Positions 1-6,591 of a DNA stretch of 11,802 bases are shown here, piece by piece. Every line of letters starts with the position of its first letter. Positions within the stretch are counted from its first letter, which is position 1. The translations under genes were made by a program, and so were the position numbers. Below the pieces are notes generated by a model that saw only the letters and a program-made list of their open reading frames with translations, was not told where the DNA came from and made no database searches. Source of the stretch: Akkermansiaceae bacterium (GTDB taxonomy: Bacteria; Verrucomicrobiota; Verrucomicrobiia; Verrucomicrobiales; Akkermansiaceae); NCBI GenBank assembly GCA_023300065.1, contig JALZWJ010000373.1:1-11802 (forward strand), given 5' to 3'.

Positions 1-1377
1 GCCGGAGGGGATGGCAGGGGTGGTGCGCTGGCTGGCCTGCGATGTGGGTTGCTGGTAGCGGGAGTAGAAAATGTTTCCGTAGGAGTCGACGTTGGACTTG
101 GGGCGTAGGGAGTTTGAGGCGTCGAGGCGGTAGGAGCGCTCGGCCTCGGCATTCCAATTCAGGACGTAGAGGGTTAGGATCTCCTGCCAAGGGGTGAGGT
201 CGATCTCTGGGGTGCCGGTGAGGGCTGCGACGGCGGCGGACTGAAGCTTCAGTTGATCCAGCCGGAAGTCGGCGGACCGGACTTCACGGGTTTGGGCGGT
301 GAGGGTGCCGACGGTTGCTAGGATTTCGAAGCCCTCGGTGGAGGCGTTTGAGAATGTTTTGCTGAGCCATTTTTTCCCGGTGCCATCATCGAGATTTGGC
401 ACGAGTGAGAGGGCGCGGTAAAGGGCTTCTGTGCGGTCGTTGATTGGCGCGGCCTTTGCGCGGATGATGCCGAGGGAAAGCTCCCAAGCCTTTGGGAGGT
501 GCTCTTTTCCGCGATCTGCGGTGTAGGATTCGGCATGGTAGCGGCCGAGGAGGTTGAGTAAACTGTGGTCCTTTTTTTCGAGGGCTTGTTCCTCGTTTGG
601 CAGGAACGGTGTGATTTCTTCGAGGTGGCCGGCTTCGATGAGGAGGCGGGCGGTGCGGGCTTTGTTTTCCTCACTGGAGCCGAAGTAGCGGTTGCCTTTT
701 TCGAGGGTTTTGAAGAAGTCTGCGGTGGGTTTCTTATCGCCTTTGATTAAGCCCGCAAGTTGCTGGAGGGTCTTGGGGTTGGGAGCCTTTTTTGCGGCAT
801 CAGTGAGGGCGAAAAATTCTCGGAGCCGGAGGTATTGCGTTTGGTTATGCTGCTTCGCGCCGAGCCCCGCGATTTCTTTGCGGGGGCGCACCATGACAGG
901 GGCATTGAGGCGGGTGACGAGAGAGCTGAAGGCGGTGGCGGCATCGTTGTCTGGCAGGTCAGCGAGGTAGGATTTCACCTCATCCCAATTTCCGAGGGTG
1001 ACATCGCTCCGGAATTTTTCGAAGGCCCGTTTGTAGGCTGCGGTCTTCGCTCTTGCGTCAGACTTAGGGTCGGTGGATGGGGTGGCGGCAGGCGGGGTGT
1101 CAGTTTGTTTTTTTTCGGTGAGACGAGCGGCGAGACGGGCGGTGAGGATGCCGGAGGGGGTGCGGTCGATCTGGAGAGATTGCAGCATTTTGGAGCGTAG
1201 TTGCTCGGGGGTCTGCTGGGGTTTGATTGCGGGAGAGGGGGCGCTTCTTTTTAGGGCGGCGGGGACATTGTTTTCACGAATGACGAGGCCTTCGGGAAAG
1301 CCTTTTTGTGTGAAAGGGGTTTGAGCTGATGCTGAGATCAGGGCAAGCGGGAGCAGAAGGGATTTCCTGAAATTCAT
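1..1377 (-). CDS. Large secreted protein of unknown function (N-terminal 459 residues; runs off left edge)
   Basis: I do not recognise the family. The reading frame is open from an ATG at 1377 to the window edge, so the C-terminus is missing. Residues 1-18 form a signal peptide (MNFRKSLLLPLALISASA, likely cut before Q19), so the protein is exported. Residues 50-115 are Pro/Thr/Lys/Ala-rich and probably disordered. From about 115 onward the sequence is a run of amphipathic helices with many Leu/Ala positions and no Cys, compatible with an alpha-solenoid of TPR-like repeats, although no clean TPR consensus is visible. It begins 21 nt after the extended stop of the TPR gene upstream (132 nt after its TGA), so it is probably the last or near-last gene of the Bat-type operon. 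It lacks an obvious BatD-type N-terminus. No Shine-Dalgarno sequence precedes the ATG. Confidence is high that it is a gene and low for any function. Confidence 0.8.
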   Translation of the reverse strand, partial: MNFRKSLLLPLALISASAQTPFTQKGFPEGLVIRENNVPAALKRSAPSPAIKPQQTPEQLRSKMLQSLQIDRTPSGILTARLAARLTEKKQTDTPPAATPSTDPKSDARAKTAAYKRAFEKFRSDVTLGNWDEVKSYLADLPDNDAATAFSSLVTRLNAPVMVRPRKEIAGLGAKQHNQTQYLRLREFFALTDAAKKAPNPKTLQQLAGLIKGDKKPTADFFKTLEKGNRYFGSSEENKARTARLLIEAGHLEEITPFLPNEEQALEKKDHSLLNLLGRYHAESYTADRGKEHLPKAWELSLGIIRAKAAPINDRTEALYRALSLVPNLDDGTGKKWLSKTFSNASTEGFEILATVGTLTAQTREVRSADFRLDQLKLQSAAVAALTGTPEIDLTPWQEILTLYVLNWNAEAERSYRLDASNSLRPKSNVDSYGNIFYSRYQQPTSQASQRTTPAIPSG

Positions 1378-1398
1378 AAGACTAAGAAAGAGAAGAGG

Positions 1399-2085
1399 TT
1401 AGGAGCCGGAGCCGTCGGCTGGGAGACCTTGGCCAGCGCCACGGGAGTCCTTGTTAAACTTGCCTGGCTTGCTTCCTGGTTTCGGGCGACCGCCCGAGCT
1501 GCAGCCTTGTCATTGGCTGGGGATGGGAAGGCCGTAGAGCTCGGTGGGTTCGGCACGAGCGAGACGAATCGCAGATTCGAGGTCGGAGAGGTGTTTCTCT
1601 TTATTGGATCCGGTCTGGGCGAGGAGCTTGTATTCTTGGCGGGCGGCTTCGATCTCAGGTTCCCATTCGGAAGCGGGGAGTCCTTCTAACTTCATGAGGT
1701 AAGTCATGTAGTAGCGGGCATTGGCAAGAGCGGAGAGGGCTTCTTCCTTTTGCTCGGAGGGAGCGGATGAGTCGTCATTAAGCTGGGCCACGAGTTCGGC
1801 GAGGTCCTCGCGGGCTTCGGGGAGGCGCGCGCTTTGCATCTTGGCCTTGGCGATTTCGATTTGGATGCGGATGGAGGTTTCCTTTTCTTTTTTGGGAAGC
1901 TTGGCGAGCGCCTTTTGGTAGGACTCGATGGCAGCGGGCCAATCCTGATCAGCGACGGCGGAACGGGCCTCTGAGAGGGTGGTTTCCGTGTCATCGAGTT
2001 TGACGTGTTCTTGGCCGGGGCCGAAGTGGTAGGCCGCAAAGCCGAGGGGGATGAGGAGCCAGAAAGTGACTAGGATGATGCGCAT
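1399..2085 (-). CDS. Membrane-anchored TPR-like protein of the Bat operon; candidate selenoprotein with in-frame TGA at codon 192
   Basis: Conventional reading gives 191 residues ending at TGA (1510-1512). Residues 4-20 are one hydrophobic segment (signal anchor), placing the rest outside the cytoplasm. Residues about 34-65 resemble a TPR unit (ARSAVADQDWPAAIESYQKA) and about 71-103 a second, like the TPR protein BatC of Bat operons. After the TGA the same frame stays open for 36 codons to TAA at 1399-1401. This tail is Gly/Ser/Pro/Lys-rich, begins QGCSSGG and has the C-rich third positions of the neighbouring genes. Translating TGA as selenocysteine gives a U192-Q-G-C195 redox-type motif and a 228-residue protein. 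A SECIS-like hairpin follows the TGA directly. Reading through leaves a 21-nt gap to the next gene, typical within operons, instead of 132 nt. TGA is an ordinary stop in nadC, the DUF58 gene and the flavin reductase gene, so general code reassignment is unlikely. The alternative is a nonsense mutation that shortened a Gly-rich tail. The gene is certain; the extension is likely but unproven. Confidence 0.75.
1466..1512 (-). promoter_or_regulatory. Candidate bacterial SECIS element after the in-frame TGA
   Basis: Directly 3' of the TGA (1512-1510) on the minus strand, 18 nt lead into a GGTC loop (1491-1488) closed by a perfect 6-bp stem, TCGGGC (1497-1492) with GCCCGA (1487-1482). A weaker lower stem pairs GGCT/GC (1506-1501) with GC/AGCC (1472-1466), leaving one bulged A. 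Bacterial SECIS elements recognised by SelB carry a GGU-type apical loop at a similar distance. From memory, E. coli fdhF also has 18 nt between UGA and its GGUC. The structure lies inside the coding extension, as bacterial SECIS elements must. Confidence 0.6.
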
Positions 2086-2165
2086 GGATCGTGTCGGTGA
2101 TGGGTGTTTTACAAGATTTAGGATGAGAGGACGAGTTTTAATGAACTAGGGATGCTTTGGGTCGT

Positions 2166-2774
2166 TCAAGCCTTGGCGTAGGGGAGTTTTGCGACTTCGG
2201 TGAGGTCGAAGTAGGTGTCGAGGGCGGTGGAGGCTAGGGTGCCGAGTTTTGTGAGGTCGAGGGAGCCATCTGGGGCGGGGCTGTGGTGGGGGAGGTCGAC
2301 GAGTTTGACGCGGCCGACGATGAGTTTTGTGCCGTTTGAGGGGATGTCGATGATCTCTTCTAGATCTAGCGCGATGCGGAGGGGGCTTTCTTTTACGAAG
2401 GGAGGATGGATGTCTTTATGGAAGAGTTCGGTGAGGCCGGTGGCTTCGAACTCTGAGGTGCGATCGGGATAGCGGGCGGAGCATTGGTGGGCCTGTGGGA
2501 GGATCTCGCGGGTGATGTGGTTGAGGGTCCAGGCGCGGGTTTCAATGATGTTTCTGAGGGTGTGGCGGGCGACGGTGTCTGGGCGGGTGACCATGCCGAT
2601 GAGGATGGGATTGGAGCCAAGGTGGGTGATGCTGGAGAAGGGGGCGAGATTTGAGTGGCCGTCTGCGGTGCGGGTGCCGACGAGGCAGATGGGTTTAGGC
2701 CCGGGGAGGGTGGTGGCGAGTTGGACGCGGGGGAGCTTGTCCATGTTGGCGAGGTCTTGGGTGGTGAGAAGCAT
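2166..2774 (-). CDS. Flavin reductase-like (FMN-binding split barrel) protein
   Basis: The 202-residue product fits the flavin reductase-like family, which binds FMN in a split-barrel dimer and usually passes electrons from NAD(P)H to flavin. Visible family features are the N-terminal stretch leading to PKPICLVGTRTADGHSNLAPFSS (roughly residues 26-48 from the chosen start), where flavin phosphate contacts lie, then a strand with PILIGMVTRPD followed by a TLRNI helix and a WTLNHI strand. The C-terminal half carries the expected HFRV-like strand LIVGRVKLVDL. I chose the ATG at 2774 because homology begins close after it; a TTG at 2807 would add 11 low-complexity residues. Its start lies 54 nt after the VWA-B stop (21 nt if TTG is used) on the same strand, so it may be co-transcribed. 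A flavin protein is not a usual Bat-operon member. Substrate and partner cannot be read from sequence. Confidence 0.8.
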   Translation of the reverse strand: MLLTTQDLANMDKLPRVQLATTLPGPKPICLVGTRTADGHSNLAPFSSITHLGSNPILIGMVTRPDTVARHTLRNIIETRAWTLNHITREILPQAHQCSARYPDRTSEFEATGLTELFHKDIHPPFVKESPLRIALDLEEIIDIPSNGTKLIVGRVKLVDLPHHSPAPDGSLDLTKLGTLASTALDTYFDLTEVAKLPYAKA

Positions 2775-2828
2775 GGGGGATGATGGTGTTGATTTTGGAG
2801 ATCGCAAATTGGTGGTGGCTGAGGGGCT

Positions 2829-3830
2829 TTACTTGGGGGTGGGGAGGATGCTTTCCAAAGTGTCTTTCCGTGGGGTTCCTGGTTTGAAGGGGGATGCGAA
2901 GAAGTAGAGGAGGAGGGGGAGGAGCGCGAGGGTGAGGGTGGAGGTGGTGGCAGCGATGAGGGCGTATTCGCGGAGGGTGAGATTTAAGCCACTTTGATCG
3001 GTTTTTAAGGAGCCCATTTCGGTGAGGACGGAGGTGGGGACGTGCTTGAGGTTGCCATCGTGGTATTGACCGCCGAGGCGGCTGGCGATTTGTTGGAGGG
3101 CGCCGACGTCTTGGCGGGATTGGCGGCCATCGACCATGGAGCCTTTGGTGGGATTGCCGACGCCCATGACGAGGGCGCCGTTGATGGAGGGTGGCATCTT
3201 TGGCATGCCGCTGGCGGGGACGGTATCGCCATCGCTGACGAGGAGGAGGGTGGCGGAGTTTGGCGGCCAGTCGCGGGCGATTTTGGCGGCTTCTTCGAGG
3301 CCGTCGAAGAGGCGGGTTTTGCCGGTGGGGAAGACGGAGGAGAGCGGGAGGCCATCAAGAAAGTTGAGGATGACTTCGGTGTCGCGGCTTTCTACGACGA
3401 CGGGTTTTGCGCCATTGTAAACGGCGACGAGGGAGATGTAGAGTTTGTCATCAGTGATACGTTTGAGGAGGGATTGGACGAGTTTGGAGGCGCGCTGGGT
3501 GCGGGAGAGTCCGGAGTCTTCACCGGAGTCTTTGAGCTTCATGGATGGGGAGACATCGACGACGAGTAGGAGGTGGTGGCGTTCCTTTGGTTCGATTTCT
3601 TTGATCTGGGAGCGGTGGGCTTTTGGCTCGAGTTGGTAGAGGGTGGTGAGGGCCCAGGCGAGGGTGGCGAGGGCGAGGATGCGGAGGATGGGGGCGAGGA
3701 TGGTGAGGGTGGAGAAACGACCCGAGGGCCCGAAGGCGAGGTGGCGCACCTTGGCAATGCGGCGGGTGTGGAGGAGTTCTGCACCGGCGACGAGGATGGC
3801 GGTGGTGAGGGCGGCTAGGATGGCGGGCAT
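2829..3830 (-). CDS. BatB-like membrane VWA-domain protein
   Basis: The 333-residue product has an N-terminal hydrophobic segment (about 3-20), a second one (about 41-65), a von Willebrand A domain (about 86-275) and a C-terminal membrane helix (about 288-312). This is the BatA/BatB layout, with the VWA domain outside the cytoplasm and short tails inside. The metal-ion-dependent adhesion site is intact: D92-V-S94-P-S96, a Thr in PTGKTR (169 or 172), and D200 in LLVSDGD. These residues coordinate a divalent cation used for ligand or partner binding. The segment SRDTEVILNFLDGLPLSSVFPTGKTRLFDGL follows BatA/BatB form. It follows VWA-A on the same strand after a 130-bp spacer carrying a long inverted repeat, so it may be transcribed separately or attenuated. 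The start ATG has no clear Shine-Dalgarno sequence. The role in stress tolerance or envelope assembly is inferred from Bat operons elsewhere. Confidence 0.87.
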   Translation of the reverse strand: MPAILAALTTAILVAGAELLHTRRIAKVRHLAFGPSGRFSTLTILAPILRILALATLAWALTTLYQLEPKAHRSQIKEIEPKERHHLLLVVDVSPSMKLKDSGEDSGLSRTQRASKLVQSLLKRITDDKLYISLVAVYNGAKPVVVESRDTEVILNFLDGLPLSSVFPTGKTRLFDGLEEAAKIARDWPPNSATLLLVSDGDTVPASGMPKMPPSINGALVMGVGNPTKGSMVDGRQSRQDVGALQQIASRLGGQYHDGNLKHVPTSVLTEMGSLKTDQSGLNLTLREYALIAATTSTLTLALLPLLLYFFASPFKPGTPRKDTLESILPTPK

Positions 3831-3841
3831 TTTCTGAAAAT

Positions 3842-3952
3842 TCTAAATTCTAAATTTTGAAACTCTAAACAAACTCGAAACTCAAAAGGAAGAAATCCAA
3901 AATGGGTGGGACTGAGACTCCGGATTTAGAGTTTCAAAATTTAGAGTTTAGA
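3842..3952. repeat. Long AT-rich inverted repeat in the spacer between the two VWA genes
   Basis: A perfect 21-nt arm at 3849-3869 is the reverse complement of 3925-3945, and pairing continues outward with one mismatch (3842-3848 with 3946-3952). The arms are built from TCTAAA units (TCTAAATTCTAAATTTTG on the left). The 55-nt loop contains no gene. The block is AT-rich and stands out sharply from the GC-rich genes either side. It resembles a dispersed intergenic repeat and could also form a large hairpin in the operon mRNA. Confidence 0.8.
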
Positions 3953-3960
3953 GTTTTTCG

Positions 3961-4878
3961 CTACCAGGGGGTGTAGCGGAGGCCGAAGAGGGTGAGGAGG
4001 TAGAGGCCGGCGAGGGCCATGGCGGTGAGGAGGTAGGGTTTGAAGTTGTCGACGGGGTCGGGGGTGAGGCGGATGAGGGAGGCTTGGGCCATGCCGTCGA
4101 TACGGGTGAAGACGGCGGCGAGGGCTGCGGGGTCACCGGCGGCGAAGGTTTCTCCGCCGGTGATAGATGAGATGACGGAGACCTCAGGGGGCGGGTCGCC
4201 GCCTCCGATGTGAATGGAGAAGACGGTGATGTTGTGATCGGCAAGTTCGCGGGCGATTTTGATGTCGTTACCATCGCGGAGGTCGAAGCTGGCACCATCG
4301 GAAAGGAGGATGATCATGCGGTCTCCGGTTTCGGTGTTAATGAGGTCTTTTTCGGCCTGTTTGAGGGCTTTGCCAATGAAGGTGCCGCCGTTGAACCAGC
4401 TGGGGAGCTTGCGGGGGTGGAGGAAGGGGGGGGCGTGGCGGAAGGCGGAGACATCTGTGGTGAGCGGGACCCAGCGGAGGTTATCGCCGCCGAAGACCAC
4501 GAGGGAGAAGGCGTCGCCTTTTCGGTAGTCGAGGAAGCGGTTGAGCGATTCCATGGCGGCGGCGTAGCGGTCACCGGTGCCGAAGGAGGTTCCCATGGAG
4601 CCTGAGACATCGAGGCAGAACATGATGTTGGTGAGTTTACGTTCGGATTTAGGCCGCTCGAAGGTGCGGGGGCCGGCTAGGATGAGAATGATGGTGGCGA
4701 GGGTGAGGTAAGGGAGGGTGTTGACGAGGTTTAGGAGGGTGGAGAGCCACTTGCGGTGAGGGGTTTTTTGGTGGTCGAAGGGGAGGGGAAGTGGGCGTGT
4801 CTGGGTGCGCCATTGGAACACGATCAGGAGGACCGGGATGGTAAGGGCGATGAGGATGGTGGGGTGGGCGAAGGACAC
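3961..4878 (-). CDS. BatA-like membrane VWA-domain protein
   Basis: The 305-residue product shows N-terminal hydrophobic helices at about 5-22 and 55-70, a VWA domain at about 84-270, and a C-terminal helix at about 279-297. The metal-binding site is complete: D90-V-S92-G-S94, T166 in NGGTFIG, and D194 in LLSDGAS. The RY/MESLNRFL helix after the first motif and the FSLVVFGGD strand are typical of BatA-type proteins. Translation begins at a GTG (4878-4876), 7 nt after the stop of the preceding gene, so the two are translationally linked; no in-frame ATG gives a better N-terminus with the first membrane helix. In Bat-type operons the VWA proteins are thought to work as a complex with the MoxR ATPase, and the neighbours here support that. 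The partner bound by the VWA site is unknown. Confidence 0.88.
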   Translation of the reverse strand: MSFAHPTILIALTIPVLLIVFQWRTQTRPLPLPFDHQKTPHRKWLSTLLNLVNTLPYLTLATIILILAGPRTFERPKSERKLTNIMFCLDVSGSMGTSFGTGDRYAAAMESLNRFLDYRKGDAFSLVVFGGDNLRWVPLTTDVSAFRHAPPFLHPRKLPSWFNGGTFIGKALKQAEKDLINTETGDRMIILLSDGASFDLRDGNDIKIARELADHNITVFSIHIGGGDPPPEVSVISSITGGETFAAGDPAALAAVFTRIDGMAQASLIRLTPDPVDNFKPYLLTAMALAGLYLLTLFGLRYTPW

Positions 4879-4885
4879 GGGCTGG

Positions 4886-5686
4886 TTATTCTGTTATTGG
4901 TTGTTGGGTTTTTTTGTAGGGGCTGAGGAGGGGGATGATTTCTTGATGGGAGAGAGATGTGTTAGGAGCGTGGAGCCAGTGTTCTAGTTTTAGGATGAGG
5001 GGGGAGGCCTCGGGGTGGGTTCTGAGTTCTACGAGGGCGCGGGCGGGGGGGAGGTTTTGGAGTTCGGGGAGTTTTTGGGTCCAGTGGCCGATGATGAGGC
5101 GTTCGAGTTTGGCGCGCTCGGTGTCGGGGAGGTTTCCGTGGGAGGCTTGTGAGACGAGGTCTTGAAGTTTTTGGTGTAGGGTGGGGGGAGGGGTGTCTGG
5201 GAGGGTGGCGGTGTTTTTTGTCTTTCGGTAGAAGATGATGGCGAGAAGGATGATAAACCAGAGGATGCCGAGGAGGGTGATGAGGGTTTGATAACCTCCG
5301 AGTTTATGGGGTGGGACGGCTTCGAGTTCGGCGGGTTTTGGAAGTGTGTCTAGGGGGTGCTGGGTGGTGACTTTGAAGGTGCCTGGGAGGGCTGGGAGGG
5401 GGGATTTGGTGTCGGCGTATCGGAGGAAGTCGGTGAGGTGGTGGGTGCCGGGGTCTAGGCCGTAGACCTCGAGGTCATAGCGGTGGCCATCATCGGCTGG
5501 TTTGATTTGAATGATACGAATGACGAGGGAGGAGTCGCTATTTTTGCGGGGGGTGACTTCGATTTTAGAGCCGGGGACGTAGTATTCGAAGCGGGTGGGG
5601 AGGCCGAGGGGGGCCTCGCGTGCAAAGGTGGGGTTTGAAGCGTAGGTCTGTGAGATGAGAAGAAGGATGAGGAGGAGTCTGGTCAT
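4886..5686 (-). CDS. DUF4381/BatD-like single-pass membrane protein of the Bat-type operon
   Basis: The 266-residue product has an N-terminal signal peptide (1-17, ending TYAS), a beta-rich extracytoplasmic domain (about 25-120), one strong membrane helix (about 134-153, LITLLGILWFIILLAIIFY), a basic stop-transfer sequence (RKTK), and a cytoplasmic helical domain (about 165-260). This is the usual arrangement of the small membrane protein between the DUF58 and VWA genes in MoxR/Bat clusters. The cytoplasmic part (LERLIIGHWTQKL, ALVELRTHPEAS) resembles DUF4381 or the tail of BatD. Its ATG overlaps the DUF58 stop by four bases (ATGA at 5686-5683), which indicates translational coupling. Family assignment rests on layout and context; I see no catalytic motif. 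Confidence 0.75.
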   Translation of the reverse strand: MTRLLLILLLISQTYASNPTFAREAPLGLPTRFEYYVPGSKIEVTPRKNSDSSLVIRIIQIKPADDGHRYDLEVYGLDPGTHHLTDFLRYADTKSPLPALPGTFKVTTQHPLDTLPKPAELEAVPPHKLGGYQTLITLLGILWFIILLAIIFYRKTKNTATLPDTPPPTLHQKLQDLVSQASHGNLPDTERAKLERLIIGHWTQKLPELQNLPPARALVELRTHPEASPLILKLEHWLHAPNTSLSHQEIIPLLSPYKKTQQPITE

Positions 5687-6537
5687 CTGGAGAGGAGATT
5701 GCGGGACTGGAGAAAGAGGCGGAGGAGGGCGAGGAAGGGGCGGTCGGTGCGGATGGGGAAGTGGTCGAGGGAGGCTTTTTTGAGGGAAGAGGTGAGGGTG
5801 GCGAGAGAGGTGAATTGTGTTTTGGCCGAGAGGGTGGTGGTGTGGCTGGTTTCTACTTCGCGGCCGCGGATGAAGCCGGCTCCGGGTAGGGAGTCTTCGG
5901 CGGGATCGCGGAGGGGGATGATGACGAGGTCATGACGGTGGCCTAGTAGTTTTAGGGCGGGGATGGCGCTAGGGTCATGGAGGTCGGAGAGGATGAAGAT
6001 GAGGGAGCGTTCGCCGAGGGAGGGGTTGAGGGAGCGGAGTTTTTCGCCAAGGCAGGTGGGCTCTGAGAAGTCGTAGTTGCGGAGTTCGTGGAGCCATTGG
6101 AGGATGGTCTCGCGGGAGAGTGAGGGCTTGATGTTAAGTTCGCGGGAACCGACGCCGAGGATACCGACGGGGGAGACTCGATCGAGTGAGGCGAGGGCAA
6201 GGCCGCCAGCGATTTGGGTGGCGATTTGGTATTTGGAAATGGGGGTGGAGGAGAGGGTCATGGAGGCCGAGGTGTCGACGATGAACCAGACGGGAAGGGA
6301 TTTGGGGGACTCGTATTCTTTGACGTGGACCTTGCCGGTGCGGGCGGTGACGCGCCAGTCGATGGTTTTGACGGGGTCGCCGGGGACGTAGTGACGGGAC
6401 TGGACGTATTCGAGGCCCTGGCCGAGGAAGGGGGAGCGGTCGTTGCCGTAGGAGAGGGAGTCGGCGAGGCGTTTGACGGCTAGGTAGAACTGGCGGGAGT
6501 CGAGAGGCTTGGTCTGAGCTTCGGTGAGTTGGGGCAT
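5683..6537 (-). CDS. DUF58 family protein with VWA-like fold
   Basis: The 284-residue product carries the DUF58 signature at residues about 42-66 (LEYVQSRHYVPGDPVKTIDW, then RVTAR), followed by KEYE and the metal-site motif D88-T-S90-A-S92. T161 and D185 (FILSDLHD) are plausible third and fourth positions of the site. There is no signal peptide and no convincing membrane helix, so it is probably cytoplasmic. DUF58 genes nearly always sit next to moxR, as here, and the protein is thought to be a partner or substrate of the ATPase. It starts 54 nt after the moxR stop and overlaps the next gene by four bases. The first 12 residues look like a free tail. The exact biochemical role is not known for the family. 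Confidence 0.9.
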   Translation of the reverse strand: MPQLTEAQTKPLDSRQFYLAVKRLADSLSYGNDRSPFLGQGLEYVQSRHYVPGDPVKTIDWRVTARTGKVHVKEYESPKSLPVWFIVDTSASMTLSSTPISKYQIATQIAGGLALASLDRVSPVGILGVGSRELNIKPSLSRETILQWLHELRNYDFSEPTCLGEKLRSLNPSLGERSLIFILSDLHDPSAIPALKLLGHRHDLVIIPLRDPAEDSLPGAGFIRGREVETSHTTTLSAKTQFTSLATLTSSLKKASLDHFPIRTDRPFLALLRLFLQSRNLLSR

Positions 6538-6591
6538 TTGGAGTGGACAAATGTATGAATGCAGAATGAACGAAGGTGTTGAGATTGAGGG

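Noticed and set aside
1510..1512. Genome-wide reassignment of TGA to an amino acid
   Set aside because: nadC, the DUF58 gene and the flavin reductase-like gene end at TGA at the expected family length, so TGA is a normal stop in this organism.
1374..1556. A 60-codon open frame on the minus strand spanning the end of the TPR gene
   Set aside because: It overlaps both the coding part and the extension of the TPR gene in another frame and resembles nothing; the same-frame extension explains this stretch better.
2775..2807. TTG start for the flavin reductase-like gene
   Set aside because: It adds 11 residues rich in Ser and Pro with no family similarity and no Shine-Dalgarno sequence; the ATG at 2774 fits better.
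3042..3569. A 175-codon plus-strand open frame, and similar ones at 4210-4605 and 7108-7566
   Set aside because: They are antisense to well-supported genes, are dominated by Gly, Glu, Asp and Val as expected from the reverse of C-rich coding sequence, and show no domain.
3842..3952. The inverted repeat as an insertion sequence or CRISPR
   Set aside because: There is no transposase, no target duplication that I can see, and only one pair of inverted arms without spacers.
6134..6550. A 138-codon Pro/Arg-rich frame overlapping the DUF58 gene start
   Set aside because: Composition is that of an out-of-frame reading of the DUF58 gene, whose family motifs are clear in the other frame.
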